NCBI GenBank assembly: GCA_021786385.1
Contig: JAJYNJ010000054.1
Span: 1-64,000 of the forward strand
Length of the DNA stretch: 64,000 nucleotides
DNA from: Chloroflexota bacterium
GTDB taxonomy: Bacteria; Chloroflexota; Limnocylindria; Limnocylindrales; CSP1-4
Direction of reading: 5' to 3'
Part shown: piece after piece, positions 1 to 10,404 of the stretch
How the letters are laid out: every line of letters starts with the position of its first letter
Position numbering within the stretch: position 1 is the stretch's first letter
The notes under the pieces: generated by a model
Told to the model about the DNA's origin: nothing
What the model saw: the letters and a program-made list of their open reading frames with translations, nothing else
The model's database searches: none
Position numbers and translations under genes: made by a program

Positions 1-251
1 GCTCCTAGTACGAGAGGACCGGAGTGGACGAACCGCTGGTGTGCCAGTTGTCCTGCCAGGGGCATCGCTGGGTAGCTATGTTCGGTCGGGATAAGCGCTG
101 AAAGCATCTAAGTGCGAAGCTCGCCTCAAGATGAGGTTCCCCACCGGGGCAACCGGGTAAGACCGCAGGGAGACCACCTGTTTGATAGGCGGCATGTAGA
201 AGTCGGGCAACCGATGGAGCTGAGCCGTACTAACGGTCGAGGGCTTGACCT
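1..251 (+). rRNA. rrl: 23S ribosomal RNA, 3' end (truncated by window start)
   Basis: Window opens with the conserved sarcin-ricin region 'agtacgagaggaccggagtggacgaacc' and runs through 'gagctgagccgtactaacggtcgagggcttgacc', the typical 23S 3' end. Exact end is estimated. Confidence 0.95.
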
Positions 252-407
252 CTTTCAGCAGCTGACCCAATGGCAGCTGCGGTGGACCGCGGGTCCATCA
301 CCGTGCCACACCCTGAGGGGTGCGCGGCGCGATCGAAGTCCTTTGGCGGCTGCGCGCGGCTTGGGGCCGCGGCGGCCACTGTCGGTCACGTCATCGCTTC
401 GCACGAA

Positions 408-525
408 CCCTGGTGACTGTAGCGGAGAGGCCACACCCGTTCCCATCCCGAACACGGCAGTTAAGCTCTCCAGCGCCGAAGATACTGAGAGGGCAGCCTT
501 TCGGGAAAATAGGTCGTCGCCAGGG
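408..525 (+). rRNA. rrf: 5S ribosomal RNA
   Basis: 'cctggtgac...ccacacccgttcccatcccgaacacggcagttaagctctccagcgccgaagatact...gtcgccaggg' contains the universal 5S core 'cccatcccgaacac' and complementary ends; followed by TTTTT. Confidence 0.95.
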
Positions 526-574
526 TTTTTGCGTGCCCGGGACGCGTGCTGTCCAGACCAGTATGATCGTCCCT

Positions 575-1492
575 ATGGCCCGCACGCGGACGGAGGAGCC
601 TGGGGATCCCGACGCCGTCTCGCAAACCGCTCCGCCACAAACGCCTGTGTCCTCGATGTCGCCGAGTAAGGCGCTGCCCGCGGCCGCTTGCCCGTACCTG
701 AGCGTGCCCGATGGAGGATACCGGTTCGCCCGGCCAGATCGCGACCATCGCTGTCTTGCTGTGCGCCCCGTCGAGGCGCCGCCGTCCGAGCGCCAACGTC
801 GACTCTGCCTCACGCCGGACCACGGGACCTGCCCCGCCTTCCTGGCTGCGCGTGAGCGGCGCGCCGCCGCGCTCGCGGAGGCGGGGATCTCGCTGGCGGC
901 CCTCGAGTCGTCACGAACGCGGCCGTTCGTGCGGACCACCGCGGTCGTGCTGCTCGGCGGTCGCTCTGCCGGCATCCGCGTCAACCGCGCGTCCCCGGCC
1001 CCGAGCTCGGGCGCGCGCCGCACGGCGTCCGGGTCGGTGAGCGGCCTGGCCACACGCGGCGGACGGCCGACCCGATGGGCCTCGCTACGGGGGCCTGCCG
1101 TGGCGCTCGTGGCGCTCGTGGCGGCGCTGGCTGTCCTCGCCGCGCGCTTGCCGGGTGGGCTGCTGCGATCCCCGCTGGCGGTCAGCGCGCCGCCGACGCT
1201 CGCGGAGCGGACCGCCCAGCCGACCACCCAGGCGACGGTGGGATCGGGGGCCGCGTCCGTCCGGCCCAGCGTGACGCCCGAGCCGACGACGTCGCCGACG
1301 GCCCCCGGTGCGACCCCCTCGGCCGCGCCCGCCGCGTCGAGCCACGCGACGCAGACCTACCGGGTCAAGCCGGGCGACACGTTGACTGCGATCGCCGCCC
1401 GTTTCGGCGTGAGCGTCGCCGACCTGCAGCGGCTGAACGGGATCAAGGATCCGCGTCTGCTGCAGGTCGGCCAGGTGCTGCGGATTCCGTAG
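575..1492 (+). CDS. LysM-domain membrane protein with N-terminal four-cysteine motif
   Basis: C-terminal 'YRVKPGDTLTAIAARFGVSVADLQRLNGIKDPRLLQVGQVLRIP' is a LysM domain. Single hydrophobic segment 'AVALVALVAALAVLAA', Ser/Thr/Pro linker. The listed ORF start (320) overlaps 5S, so start placed at ATG 575 (or 563). Confidence 0.8.
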   Translation: MARTRTEEPGDPDAVSQTAPPQTPVSSMSPSKALPAAACPYLSVPDGGYRFARPDRDHRCLAVRPVEAPPSERQRRLCLTPDHGTCPAFLAARERRAAALAEAGISLAALESSRTRPFVRTTAVVLLGGRSAGIRVNRASPAPSSGARRTASGSVSGLATRGGRPTRWASLRGPAVALVALVAALAVLAARLPGGLLRSPLAVSAPPTLAERTAQPTTQATVGSGAASVRPSVTPEPTTSPTAPGATPSAAPAASSHATQTYRVKPGDTLTAIAARFGVSVADLQRLNGIKDPRLLQVGQVLRIP

Positions 1493-1655
1493 GTCGAGGT
1501 AGGCGCGCCCGCGGCCCGCGACCTGCCGTATCTCACGGCGACGGTTGCGTGCGGGTCGTGCCCACCTCGGCGAGGCTCAGCGCACGCCGTCCGGCCCGTG
1601 CGTGGCGCAAGGCTCGCGTGGCGCTCGTGGGGGTCGCGCGCCTTGCCGCGTGTGG

Positions 1656-1661
1656 TACGAT
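1656..1661 (+). promoter_or_regulatory. Candidate -10 element (TACGAT) for the S1-type gene leader
   Basis: 'tgtggTACGATgcgcgag' upstream of the structured leader; no clear -35 recognised. Confidence 0.4.
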
Positions 1662-1761
1662 GCGCGAGCCCTGCGAGGGGACAGCAGAAAAGAGCGGCGC
1701 GCCGGGGAGACGGAGGGCGGACGAGTCACCACGACACGGACGAGCAGCCTGCGGAGCCTCA

Positions 1762-1786
1762 AGCCCGAGCGTCGGCTCGGGCTTTT
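1762..1786 (+). terminator. Terminator-like hairpin in the leader upstream of the S1-type gene
   Basis: AGCCCGAGC-GTCG-GCTCGGGCT followed by TTTTGTTGTTT; 9-bp perfect stem with 4-nt loop, about 40 nt upstream of the start codon. Confidence 0.7.
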
Positions 1787-1826
1787 GTTGTTTCACGCCG
1801 GAGCAGGCGTTCACGAGGAGAAGAGA

Positions 1827-3803
1827 TTGAGCCAGGACGAGACGGGCGGGACGGCCGCGCAGGTCGAGGCGACAACGCCGTCGACCGCGTCGGTCGAAGA
1901 GCGCGCCGGTGGGAGTGCCGCCGACGAGCCCGCCGGGGATACGCTGAGCACGAGCGCGAGCGAGGGCACCGCAGCGGTGGGCGACGCCGACGTGACGTCG
2001 GCCGCGGAGACACCGATGAGCGCGGCCGACGCACCGTCGGCGGGTGACCTGACGGGTCCGCAGGAGGCGGCCGCGGAGGCCGTGGCCGCCGCCGCGGCGT
2101 CGCCGACGCCGGCCGAATCCGTGCCGTCGACGGCTGCGCAAGCCGCGGTCGAAGAGGCTGCCGCGGCGCCGGTCGAGCCGGTCGAGCCGGTCGAGCCGGT
2201 CGAGCCGGTCGAGCCGGTTGCCACGGTGAGCACGGTCGACGTGTCGCTCGGCACACCCGAGCACGCTCCGACCTCCGAGCCCCCGGCCTCCGTGGCAGCT
2301 CCGCTGCCCGCGGAACCCGCCCCTGCCGCAACAGCTGCCGCGCCGGCTGCTCAAGTCCCCGTCCCATCGACAGCACCCACGGCGGCGGCCCGGCCTACCC
2401 CGTCGGCCAGCGCCGAAGTCCCACCCCCGGCCTCAGAGGCCGAGTGGTCTGCCGCGCCGGCGGCCGAACCGCCCCCCGCGCCTCGTGAAACCCGCCCCGA
2501 GCCGACCACGATGGCCGAGCTCCTGCAGCAGCAGGAGGGCGACATTCGCTCGTTCAAGCACGGCGATGTGGTTGAGGGCACCGTGGTCCGCGTCGATCGA
2601 GACGAGATCCTGGTCGACATCGGCGCGAAGAGCGAAGGCGTGGTCAGCAACCGCGAGCTGTTCGGCCGCCATGCCGAGAACCAGCCACAGCCGGCGGTCG
2701 GCGACCGGGTCCTCGTCTACGTCCTGCAGCCGGAGTCCAACGAGGGCCATGCGGTCCTCTCGCTCCGGCGCGCCGGCCTCGAGCGCAAATGGCGTGCCAT
2801 GCAGGAACAGCTGGAGGCCGGTGCGATCATCGAGGCTCCGGTCATCGACCACAACAAGGGGGGCTTGATCGTCGACTGCGGTATCCGCGGGTTCGTGCCG
2901 ATCAGCCAGATCGTGGACTTCCCACGGCGTCCGCAGAACGAGCAGCCGCGTGACGCCGCCCAGGAGATCGCCGAGAAGCTGCAGCCGTACGTCGGGCGGC
3001 GGCTCCGGCTCAAGATCCTCGAGGTCAATCGCAAGGCGAATCGCCTGATCCTGTCCGAGAAGGTTGCGCTCTACGAGGAGCGGCGCGAGAAACGCGACGA
3101 GCTCTTCAGCAGCCTGCAGGTTGGCCAGAAGGTGACCGGTACCGTGCGCTCGATCGCGCCGTTCGGCGTCTTCATCGACCTCGGGGGGATCGACGGGCTC
3201 GTCCACAAGAGCGAGCTCTCCTGGAACAAGGTCAACAACCCGGAGGCGGGCTACAAGGTCGGCGACCAGGTCGAGGCCGAGGTCATCGACATCAACCACG
3301 AGCGCGGGCGCATCAGCCTCTCGGTGCGGCGCCTGCAGCCGGACCCCTGGCACTCCACCGTCGCCGACTTCAAGGTCGGGGACATCATCGACGGGACCGT
3401 CACGAAGATCGTCAACTTCGGCGCCTTCGTGCGCGTGCGCGATGGCCTCGAGGGGCTCATCCACATCAGCGAACTGTCCCACCAGCGCGTTGCCCATCCG
3501 AGCGACGTCGTCCACGAGGGGCAGACCCTCAAGCTCAAGATCATCTCGCTCGACTCTGAACGGCATCGCCTGGGGCTGAGCCTCAAGCAGGCTGAAGAGC
3601 CCCCCGCTCGGCCTGCCCCCGAGCCCCGGGAGCGCCGCCCCCGCCAGGAGCGGAGCTACGACATGTCGCAGGCCGTCCAGGAGCCCGAGGGCGGGATCGA
3701 CAACACGCTGGCCGCGGCGTTCGCGCAGGTGCGCCAGCAGGTCGCGGCCGCCGAGGCCGCATCCCCCCGCGGCAACGACGAGGAGAGCGAAAGCCAGGGC
3801 TGA
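1827..3803 (+). CDS. rpsA: S1 domain ribosomal protein (four S1 repeats) with long Ala/Glu/Pro-rich N-terminal extension
   Basis: Repeated S1 motifs, e.g. 'VGQKVTGTVRSIAPFGVFIDLGGIDGLVHKSELSW' and 'VGDIIDGTVTKIVNFGAFVRVRDGLEGLIHISELS'. TTG start 1827 preceded by 'gaggagaaga'. Confidence 0.9.
   Translation: MSQDETGGTAAQVEATTPSTASVEERAGGSAADEPAGDTLSTSASEGTAAVGDADVTSAAETPMSAADAPSAGDLTGPQEAAAEAVAAAAASPTPAESVPSTAAQAAVEEAAAAPVEPVEPVEPVEPVEPVATVSTVDVSLGTPEHAPTSEPPASVAAPLPAEPAPAATAAAPAAQVPVPSTAPTAAARPTPSASAEVPPPASEAEWSAAPAAEPPPAPRETRPEPTTMAELLQQQEGDIRSFKHGDVVEGTVVRVDRDEILVDIGAKSEGVVSNRELFGRHAENQPQPAVGDRVLVYVLQPESNEGHAVLSLRRAGLERKWRAMQEQLEAGAIIEAPVIDHNKGGLIVDCGIRGFVPISQIVDFPRRPQNEQPRDAAQEIAEKLQPYVGRRLRLKILEVNRKANRLILSEKVALYEERREKRDELFSSLQVGQKVTGTVRSIAPFGVFIDLGGIDGLVHKSELSWNKVNNPEAGYKVGDQVEAEVIDINHERGRISLSVRRLQPDPWHSTVADFKVGDIIDGTVTKIVNFGAFVRVRDGLEGLIHISELSHQRVAHPSDVVHEGQTLKLKIISLDSERHRLGLSLKQAEEPPARPAPEPRERRPRQERSYDMSQAVQEPEGGIDNTLAAAFAQVRQQVAAAEAASPRGNDEESESQG
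2172..2216 (+). repeat. Tandem 9-bp repeat (gtcgagccg)x5 encoding (VEP)n inside the S1-type gene
   Basis: Five exact tandem copies read directly. Confidence 0.95.
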
Positions 3804-3824
3804 CGCGCTCCTGATCTCGCGCCG

Positions 3825-3858
3825 AAGACGGCCCGTCGCCCATCCGACGGGCCGTCTT
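3825..3858 (+). terminator. Intrinsic terminator-like hairpin after the S1-type gene
   Basis: AAGACGGCCCGTCG-cccatc-CGACGGGCCGTCTT, 14-bp perfect stem downstream of stop at 3803. Confidence 0.8.
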
Positions 3859-4044
3859 GCGCGCCGCGGCTGGCTCCTTGTGGGGCCTGCCGGTGCCCGT
3901 GCCCAGGGGCGCATCCGGACGCGCCCCGCCGGCGAATCGGGTATCGTGCAGAGCCCCTCGGACTGGCCAGGCCGAAGCCCCGTGCTAGGATTGGTGCACA
4001 GGCGGGGACCCGCATAGACCCGCTGGAAGGGCATCTTCGACTCC

Positions 4045-6525
<2,481 letters not shown>

Positions 6526-6528
6526 GAG

Positions 6529-8070
6529 ATGGCGCGGCCCACGAGCCGCTACGTCTGTCAGTCCTGCGGAGAGTCCTTCCTGCGCTGGGAGGGCCAGTGC
6601 CGCTCCTGCGGCGCCTGGAACACGCTCGTGGAGACGCTCGTGCGCCTGCCCGCCCGCGCACGAACGGCCGGCCCCGCTGCGGCTGCCGACGCGGCGCCTC
6701 CCACCCCGATCCGCGATCTCGCGGAGCCGGACCTGGTTCGGCTCCCGACCGGGATCGGCGAGCTCGACCGGGTGCTGGGTGGCGGCCTCGTGCCGGGCAG
6801 CCTCGTGCTGCTCGGCGGCGAGCCGGGGGTCGGGAAATCGACGCTGGTCCTCGCGGCGGCAGCCGGCATCGCCGGGGCAGCTGGGGTCGTTCGGGGAGCG
6901 GGGAACGCTGGGGCTGCGGACTCGGCTGGCGCCGCTGAGGGCGCGCCGTCCAGGGAGCGTCCCACACGGCGCGACGACGCACGCTTGGCGCGTCCTGCGG
7001 GCCGGCCCACCGTGCTCTATGCCAGCGGAGAGGAGTCGACCGGTCAGCTGCGGCTGCGGGCCCGCCGCCTCGGACTGGCCGATGGACCCGCCGGCGAGGC
7101 GATCCTGGTCCTGGCCGAAACCGACGTGGAGCGGATCGTGGAGCGGGCTCGGGCGGCCCGGCCGACGGTGCTGGTCGTCGATTCGATCCAGACGGTGGCG
7201 CTCGACGAGCTCGACGGCCCGCCGGGATCGGTGGGCCAGGTACGCGAGTCGGCGCTCCGGCTGCTGCAGTACGCGAAGAGCGACGGGACGCCCGTGGTGC
7301 TGGTCGGGCACGTCACGAAGGACGGCAGCCTGGCGGGCCCAAAGACGCTCGAGCACCTCGTCGACGCCGTCCTGGCGCTGGAGGGCGAGCGCGGCGGAGG
7401 CATGCGTCTGCTGCGCGCGAGCAAGAACCGCTTCGGCTCGACGGAGGAGGTCGGGGTGTTCGCGATGGGCGAGGACGGTCTACGCGAGGTGGCCGACCCC
7501 GCGCGCGCGTTCCTCGCCGACCCGGAGTCGGCCGCCCCGGGCTCCGCGATCGCGGCCACGCTCGAGGGAAGCCGCCCGCTCCTCGTCGAGGTACAGGCGC
7601 TCGTGGCGCCGGCTGCCTACGGGACCCCGCGCCGGACCGCGAGCGGTCTCGACCAGAACCGGCTCGCGCTGTTGCTCGCGGTGCTGGCGCGCCGGGCCGG
7701 CGTGGCGCTTGCCGCGCACGACGTCTATGCCAGCGTCGCTGGCGGGCTCGCCATCGAAGAACCGGCCCTGGACCTCCCGCTCGCGCTGGCGCTTGCCTCC
7801 TCGCTGCGCGATCGGCCGGTGCTCGCCGGAACCGTGGCCGCGGGAGAGATCGGCCTGCTCGGCGAGCTGCGGCCGGTCGCGGGGCTCGGCCGCCGGCTTC
7901 GGGAGGCCGAGCGGCTGGGGTTCGAGCGGGCGATCGTGCCGTACGGCGGCCGGTCCGGGGAGCCGGTTCCGGAGCAGCTGGCCGGGCTGCGCGTGCTGGC
8001 CTGCCGGACGCTGCGGGAAGCGATTGCCGCCGCGCTGGCGCCCGAGCCGGCGGAGCGGGTCCGGTCCTGA
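6529..8070 (+). CDS. radA: DNA repair protein RadA
   Basis: N-terminal zinc finger 'CQSCGESFLRWEGQCRSCGAWNT', Walker A 'GGEPGVGKSTL', RadA 'KNRFGSTEEVGVFAM'. Confidence 0.97.
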   Translation: MARPTSRYVCQSCGESFLRWEGQCRSCGAWNTLVETLVRLPARARTAGPAAAADAAPPTPIRDLAEPDLVRLPTGIGELDRVLGGGLVPGSLVLLGGEPGVGKSTLVLAAAAGIAGAAGVVRGAGNAGAADSAGAAEGAPSRERPTRRDDARLARPAGRPTVLYASGEESTGQLRLRARRLGLADGPAGEAILVLAETDVERIVERARAARPTVLVVDSIQTVALDELDGPPGSVGQVRESALRLLQYAKSDGTPVVLVGHVTKDGSLAGPKTLEHLVDAVLALEGERGGGMRLLRASKNRFGSTEEVGVFAMGEDGLREVADPARAFLADPESAAPGSAIAATLEGSRPLLVEVQALVAPAAYGTPRRTASGLDQNRLALLLAVLARRAGVALAAHDVYASVAGGLAIEEPALDLPLALALASSLRDRPVLAGTVAAGEIGLLGELRPVAGLGRRLREAERLGFERAIVPYGGRSGEPVPEQLAGLRVLACRTLREAIAAALAPEPAERVRS

Positions 8071-8158
8071 GGGAGCCTCCGCTCGAGGCGGCACCCGAAA
8101 CGCTCCCTGCGCCGGGTGACCGATCCGGCCGAGCCCCTGTGGTACGCTCGCCAGCCGG

Positions 8159-9220
8159 ATGTCCAGATTCGTACGAGTGCTGGGCGCGATCCTTGGCATG
8201 CTGGTCGGCCTCCAGCTCGCGTCGACGAACGTGGGGGGGCAGGGGCTGTTCAGCGAGTCGCCCAGCGGCAATTTCCTGCTCGCCGTGTGGGTCGTGGCGT
8301 GGCTCGCGGTCGGCTTCCTCATCTTGCCCTATCTGACGATCGAGCCCGCCATGTGGCTGATCCGCGGCGTGCGGACGCTCTCCACGGGCGAGTTCGTGAC
8401 CGCCATCGCTGGGCTGCTGATCGGGTTGCTGATGGGGCTGTTGCTTGGCTTGCCCCTGGCGCGGTTTCCGGACCCGTACGGACGCTACCTGCCGATCGGC
8501 GTGTCGCTGGTGCTGGGGCTGGGGATGCTCGGCCTGACCGTCGCCAAGCGCCACGACCTCGCCGCGGCGCTCGAAGCGCTCGGCCTCTTTCCCGCCCGTC
8601 GCGAGCCGGCCACCCCGCCCGGCGCGCCGTTCATCGTGGTCGACACGAGCGCCATCATCGACGGGCGCATCGCCGACATCGTGGCGAGTGGCTTCCTGTT
8701 CGGCACGCTGATCGTGCCGCGGTTCGTGCTGGCCGAGCTGCAGTTCATCGCAGACCAGTCCGACGCCCGTAAACGGGCCCGCGGCCGGCGTGGGCTGGAC
8801 ATCCTCAATGAGCTGCGCCGCAGCGACCGCATCCGGGTCGAGATCAGCGAGACCGATCCGCCCGGCATCGCCGAGGTCGACGCCAAGCTCGTGGCCGTCG
8901 CGAAGGCGCGTGGCGGTTCGATCCTGACCAACGACCTGAACCTCAACAAGGTCGCCGAGCTCGAGGGGGTCCGGGTGCTCAACGTGAATTCCCTGGCCAA
9001 CGCGGTCAAGCCGGCGTTCCTGCCGGGCGACCAGATCCGCGTGCACGTCATCCAGGAGGGCAAGGAGCCCGGGCAGGGTGTGGCGTTCCTCGACGATGGG
9101 ACGATGGTGGTGGTCGAAGGCGGCGCGCGGCGGATGGACCGTGAGCTCACCGTGACCGTGACCCGCGTGCTCCAGACGGTGGCCGGCCGCATGGTGTTCG
9201 CGCAACCCGTGGACGACTGA
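8159..9220 (+). CDS. PIN/TRAM domain membrane protein (YacL-like)
   Basis: N-terminal TM helices, PIN 'FIVVDTSAIIDGRIADI...ANDLNLNKVA'-type motif, C-terminal TRAM-like 'GQGVAFLDDGTMVVVEGG'. Confidence 0.93.
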   Translation: MSRFVRVLGAILGMLVGLQLASTNVGGQGLFSESPSGNFLLAVWVVAWLAVGFLILPYLTIEPAMWLIRGVRTLSTGEFVTAIAGLLIGLLMGLLLGLPLARFPDPYGRYLPIGVSLVLGLGMLGLTVAKRHDLAAALEALGLFPARREPATPPGAPFIVVDTSAIIDGRIADIVASGFLFGTLIVPRFVLAELQFIADQSDARKRARGRRGLDILNELRRSDRIRVEISETDPPGIAEVDAKLVAVAKARGGSILTNDLNLNKVAELEGVRVLNVNSLANAVKPAFLPGDQIRVHVIQEGKEPGQGVAFLDDGTMVVVEGGARRMDRELTVTVTRVLQTVAGRMVFAQPVDD

Positions 9221-9221
9221 G

Positions 9222-10400
9222 GTGGAGCGGTCGAGCGGGCTGGCGCCGGGATCGGTCGACGCGGTGATCGTGGCGGCCGGGTCGAGCACGCGCATGGGGG
9301 GCGCCGACAAGCTCAGCGCGCCGCTCGCGGGCCGGCCCCTGCTGGCCTGGACGCTCGACGCGTTCGCCGCTGCGTCGCCGGTGCGCCGGCTCGTCGTGGT
9401 CGCCGCCCCCCACCGCGTCGCGGAACTCGCCGCACAGCCCTGGCTGCGCTCGCGGGGCGCGCGTGTGGTGCCGGGTGGGTCGCGCCGCCAGGAGTCGGTC
9501 GCCGCGGGCGTGGCTGCCACCGAGACGGCCGTGGTGCTGATCCACGACGGCGCCCGTCCGCTGGTCTCCCCCGCGCTCGTCGCGGCGGTGGCCGTCACGG
9601 CGACCGCGCATGGCGCCGCGATCCCTGTGGTCCCCGTAGCCGAAACCCTGAAGCGGGTGGTTGGCGGCCGAGTCGGGGAGACGGTCGACCGGTCTGGCCT
9701 CGCCGCCGCCCAGACGCCCCAGGGTGTCCACCGCGCGCTGCTGGAACGGGCCTGGACGAGCTTCCCGCCCAGAGGGGCGCGGGAGTTCACCGATGAGGCG
9801 GCGCTGCTCGAGGCGGTGGGTATCCCCGTCACGGCCGTGCCCGGCGACGTCACGAACCTCAAGGTGACGCTTCCCGAGGACCTGACCCGCGCCGAGGCGC
9901 TCCTCAGCGCGCGCCTGGGCCTCCCGCGGGTCGGGCACGGTGCGGACGAGCATCCCTTCGGCGAGGGCGGCGGGCTGGCTCTCGGCGGGATCGTGATCCC
10001 CGATGCCCCGCGGTTGCGCGGTCACTCGGACGGCGACGTCGCCCTGCACGCCGTGGCCGACGCGCTGCTCGGTGCGGCGGGGCTCGGGGACCTGGGCCGC
10101 CTCTTCCCCGCCGGGGATCCGACGACGCGTGGGATTGCCAGCGCGGAGCTGCTCCGCACGGTCGTGGAGCGCCTGGCCGCGGCGGGCTGGCGTCCGTCCG
10201 GTGTGGACGTCACGATTCGCGCGGCGCGCCCCCGGCTCGGTGCCCCCCGCCTGGAAGCGATGCGCGACGCCATCGCGCGTCTGCTCGACCTGCCGCCGCA
10301 GCTCGTGGAGGTGAAGGCGTCGAGCGGCAACCTGATCGGGTACGAGGGAGCCGGCCGGGGGGTCGCGGCCACGGCGCTGGCCACGGTGATGCGACGATGA
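9222..10400 (+). CDS. ispDF: Bifunctional IspD/IspF (MEP pathway)
   Basis: IspD 'VDAVIVAAGSSTRMGGADK'; IspF 'HSDGDVALHAVADALLGAAGLGDLG.LFP.DP'. One continuous ORF, GTG start. Confidence 0.93.
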   Translation: MERSSGLAPGSVDAVIVAAGSSTRMGGADKLSAPLAGRPLLAWTLDAFAAASPVRRLVVVAAPHRVAELAAQPWLRSRGARVVPGGSRRQESVAAGVAATETAVVLIHDGARPLVSPALVAAVAVTATAHGAAIPVVPVAETLKRVVGGRVGETVDRSGLAAAQTPQGVHRALLERAWTSFPPRGAREFTDEAALLEAVGIPVTAVPGDVTNLKVTLPEDLTRAEALLSARLGLPRVGHGADEHPFGEGGGLALGGIVIPDAPRLRGHSDGDVALHAVADALLGAAGLGDLGRLFPAGDPTTRGIASAELLRTVVERLAAAGWRPSGVDVTIRAARPRLGAPRLEAMRDAIARLLDLPPQLVEVKASSGNLIGYEGAGRGVAATALATVMRR

Positions 10401-10404
10401 CTTG

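Noticed and set aside
76-669. Small ORFs overlapping 23S and 5S rRNA
   Set aside because: Lie on structural RNA genes; spurious.
2172-2216. Tandem short repeats as possible CRISPR
   Set aside because: Nine-bp in-frame coding repeats without spacers; not CRISPR. Same reasoning applies to 12031-12080 and 53581-53682.
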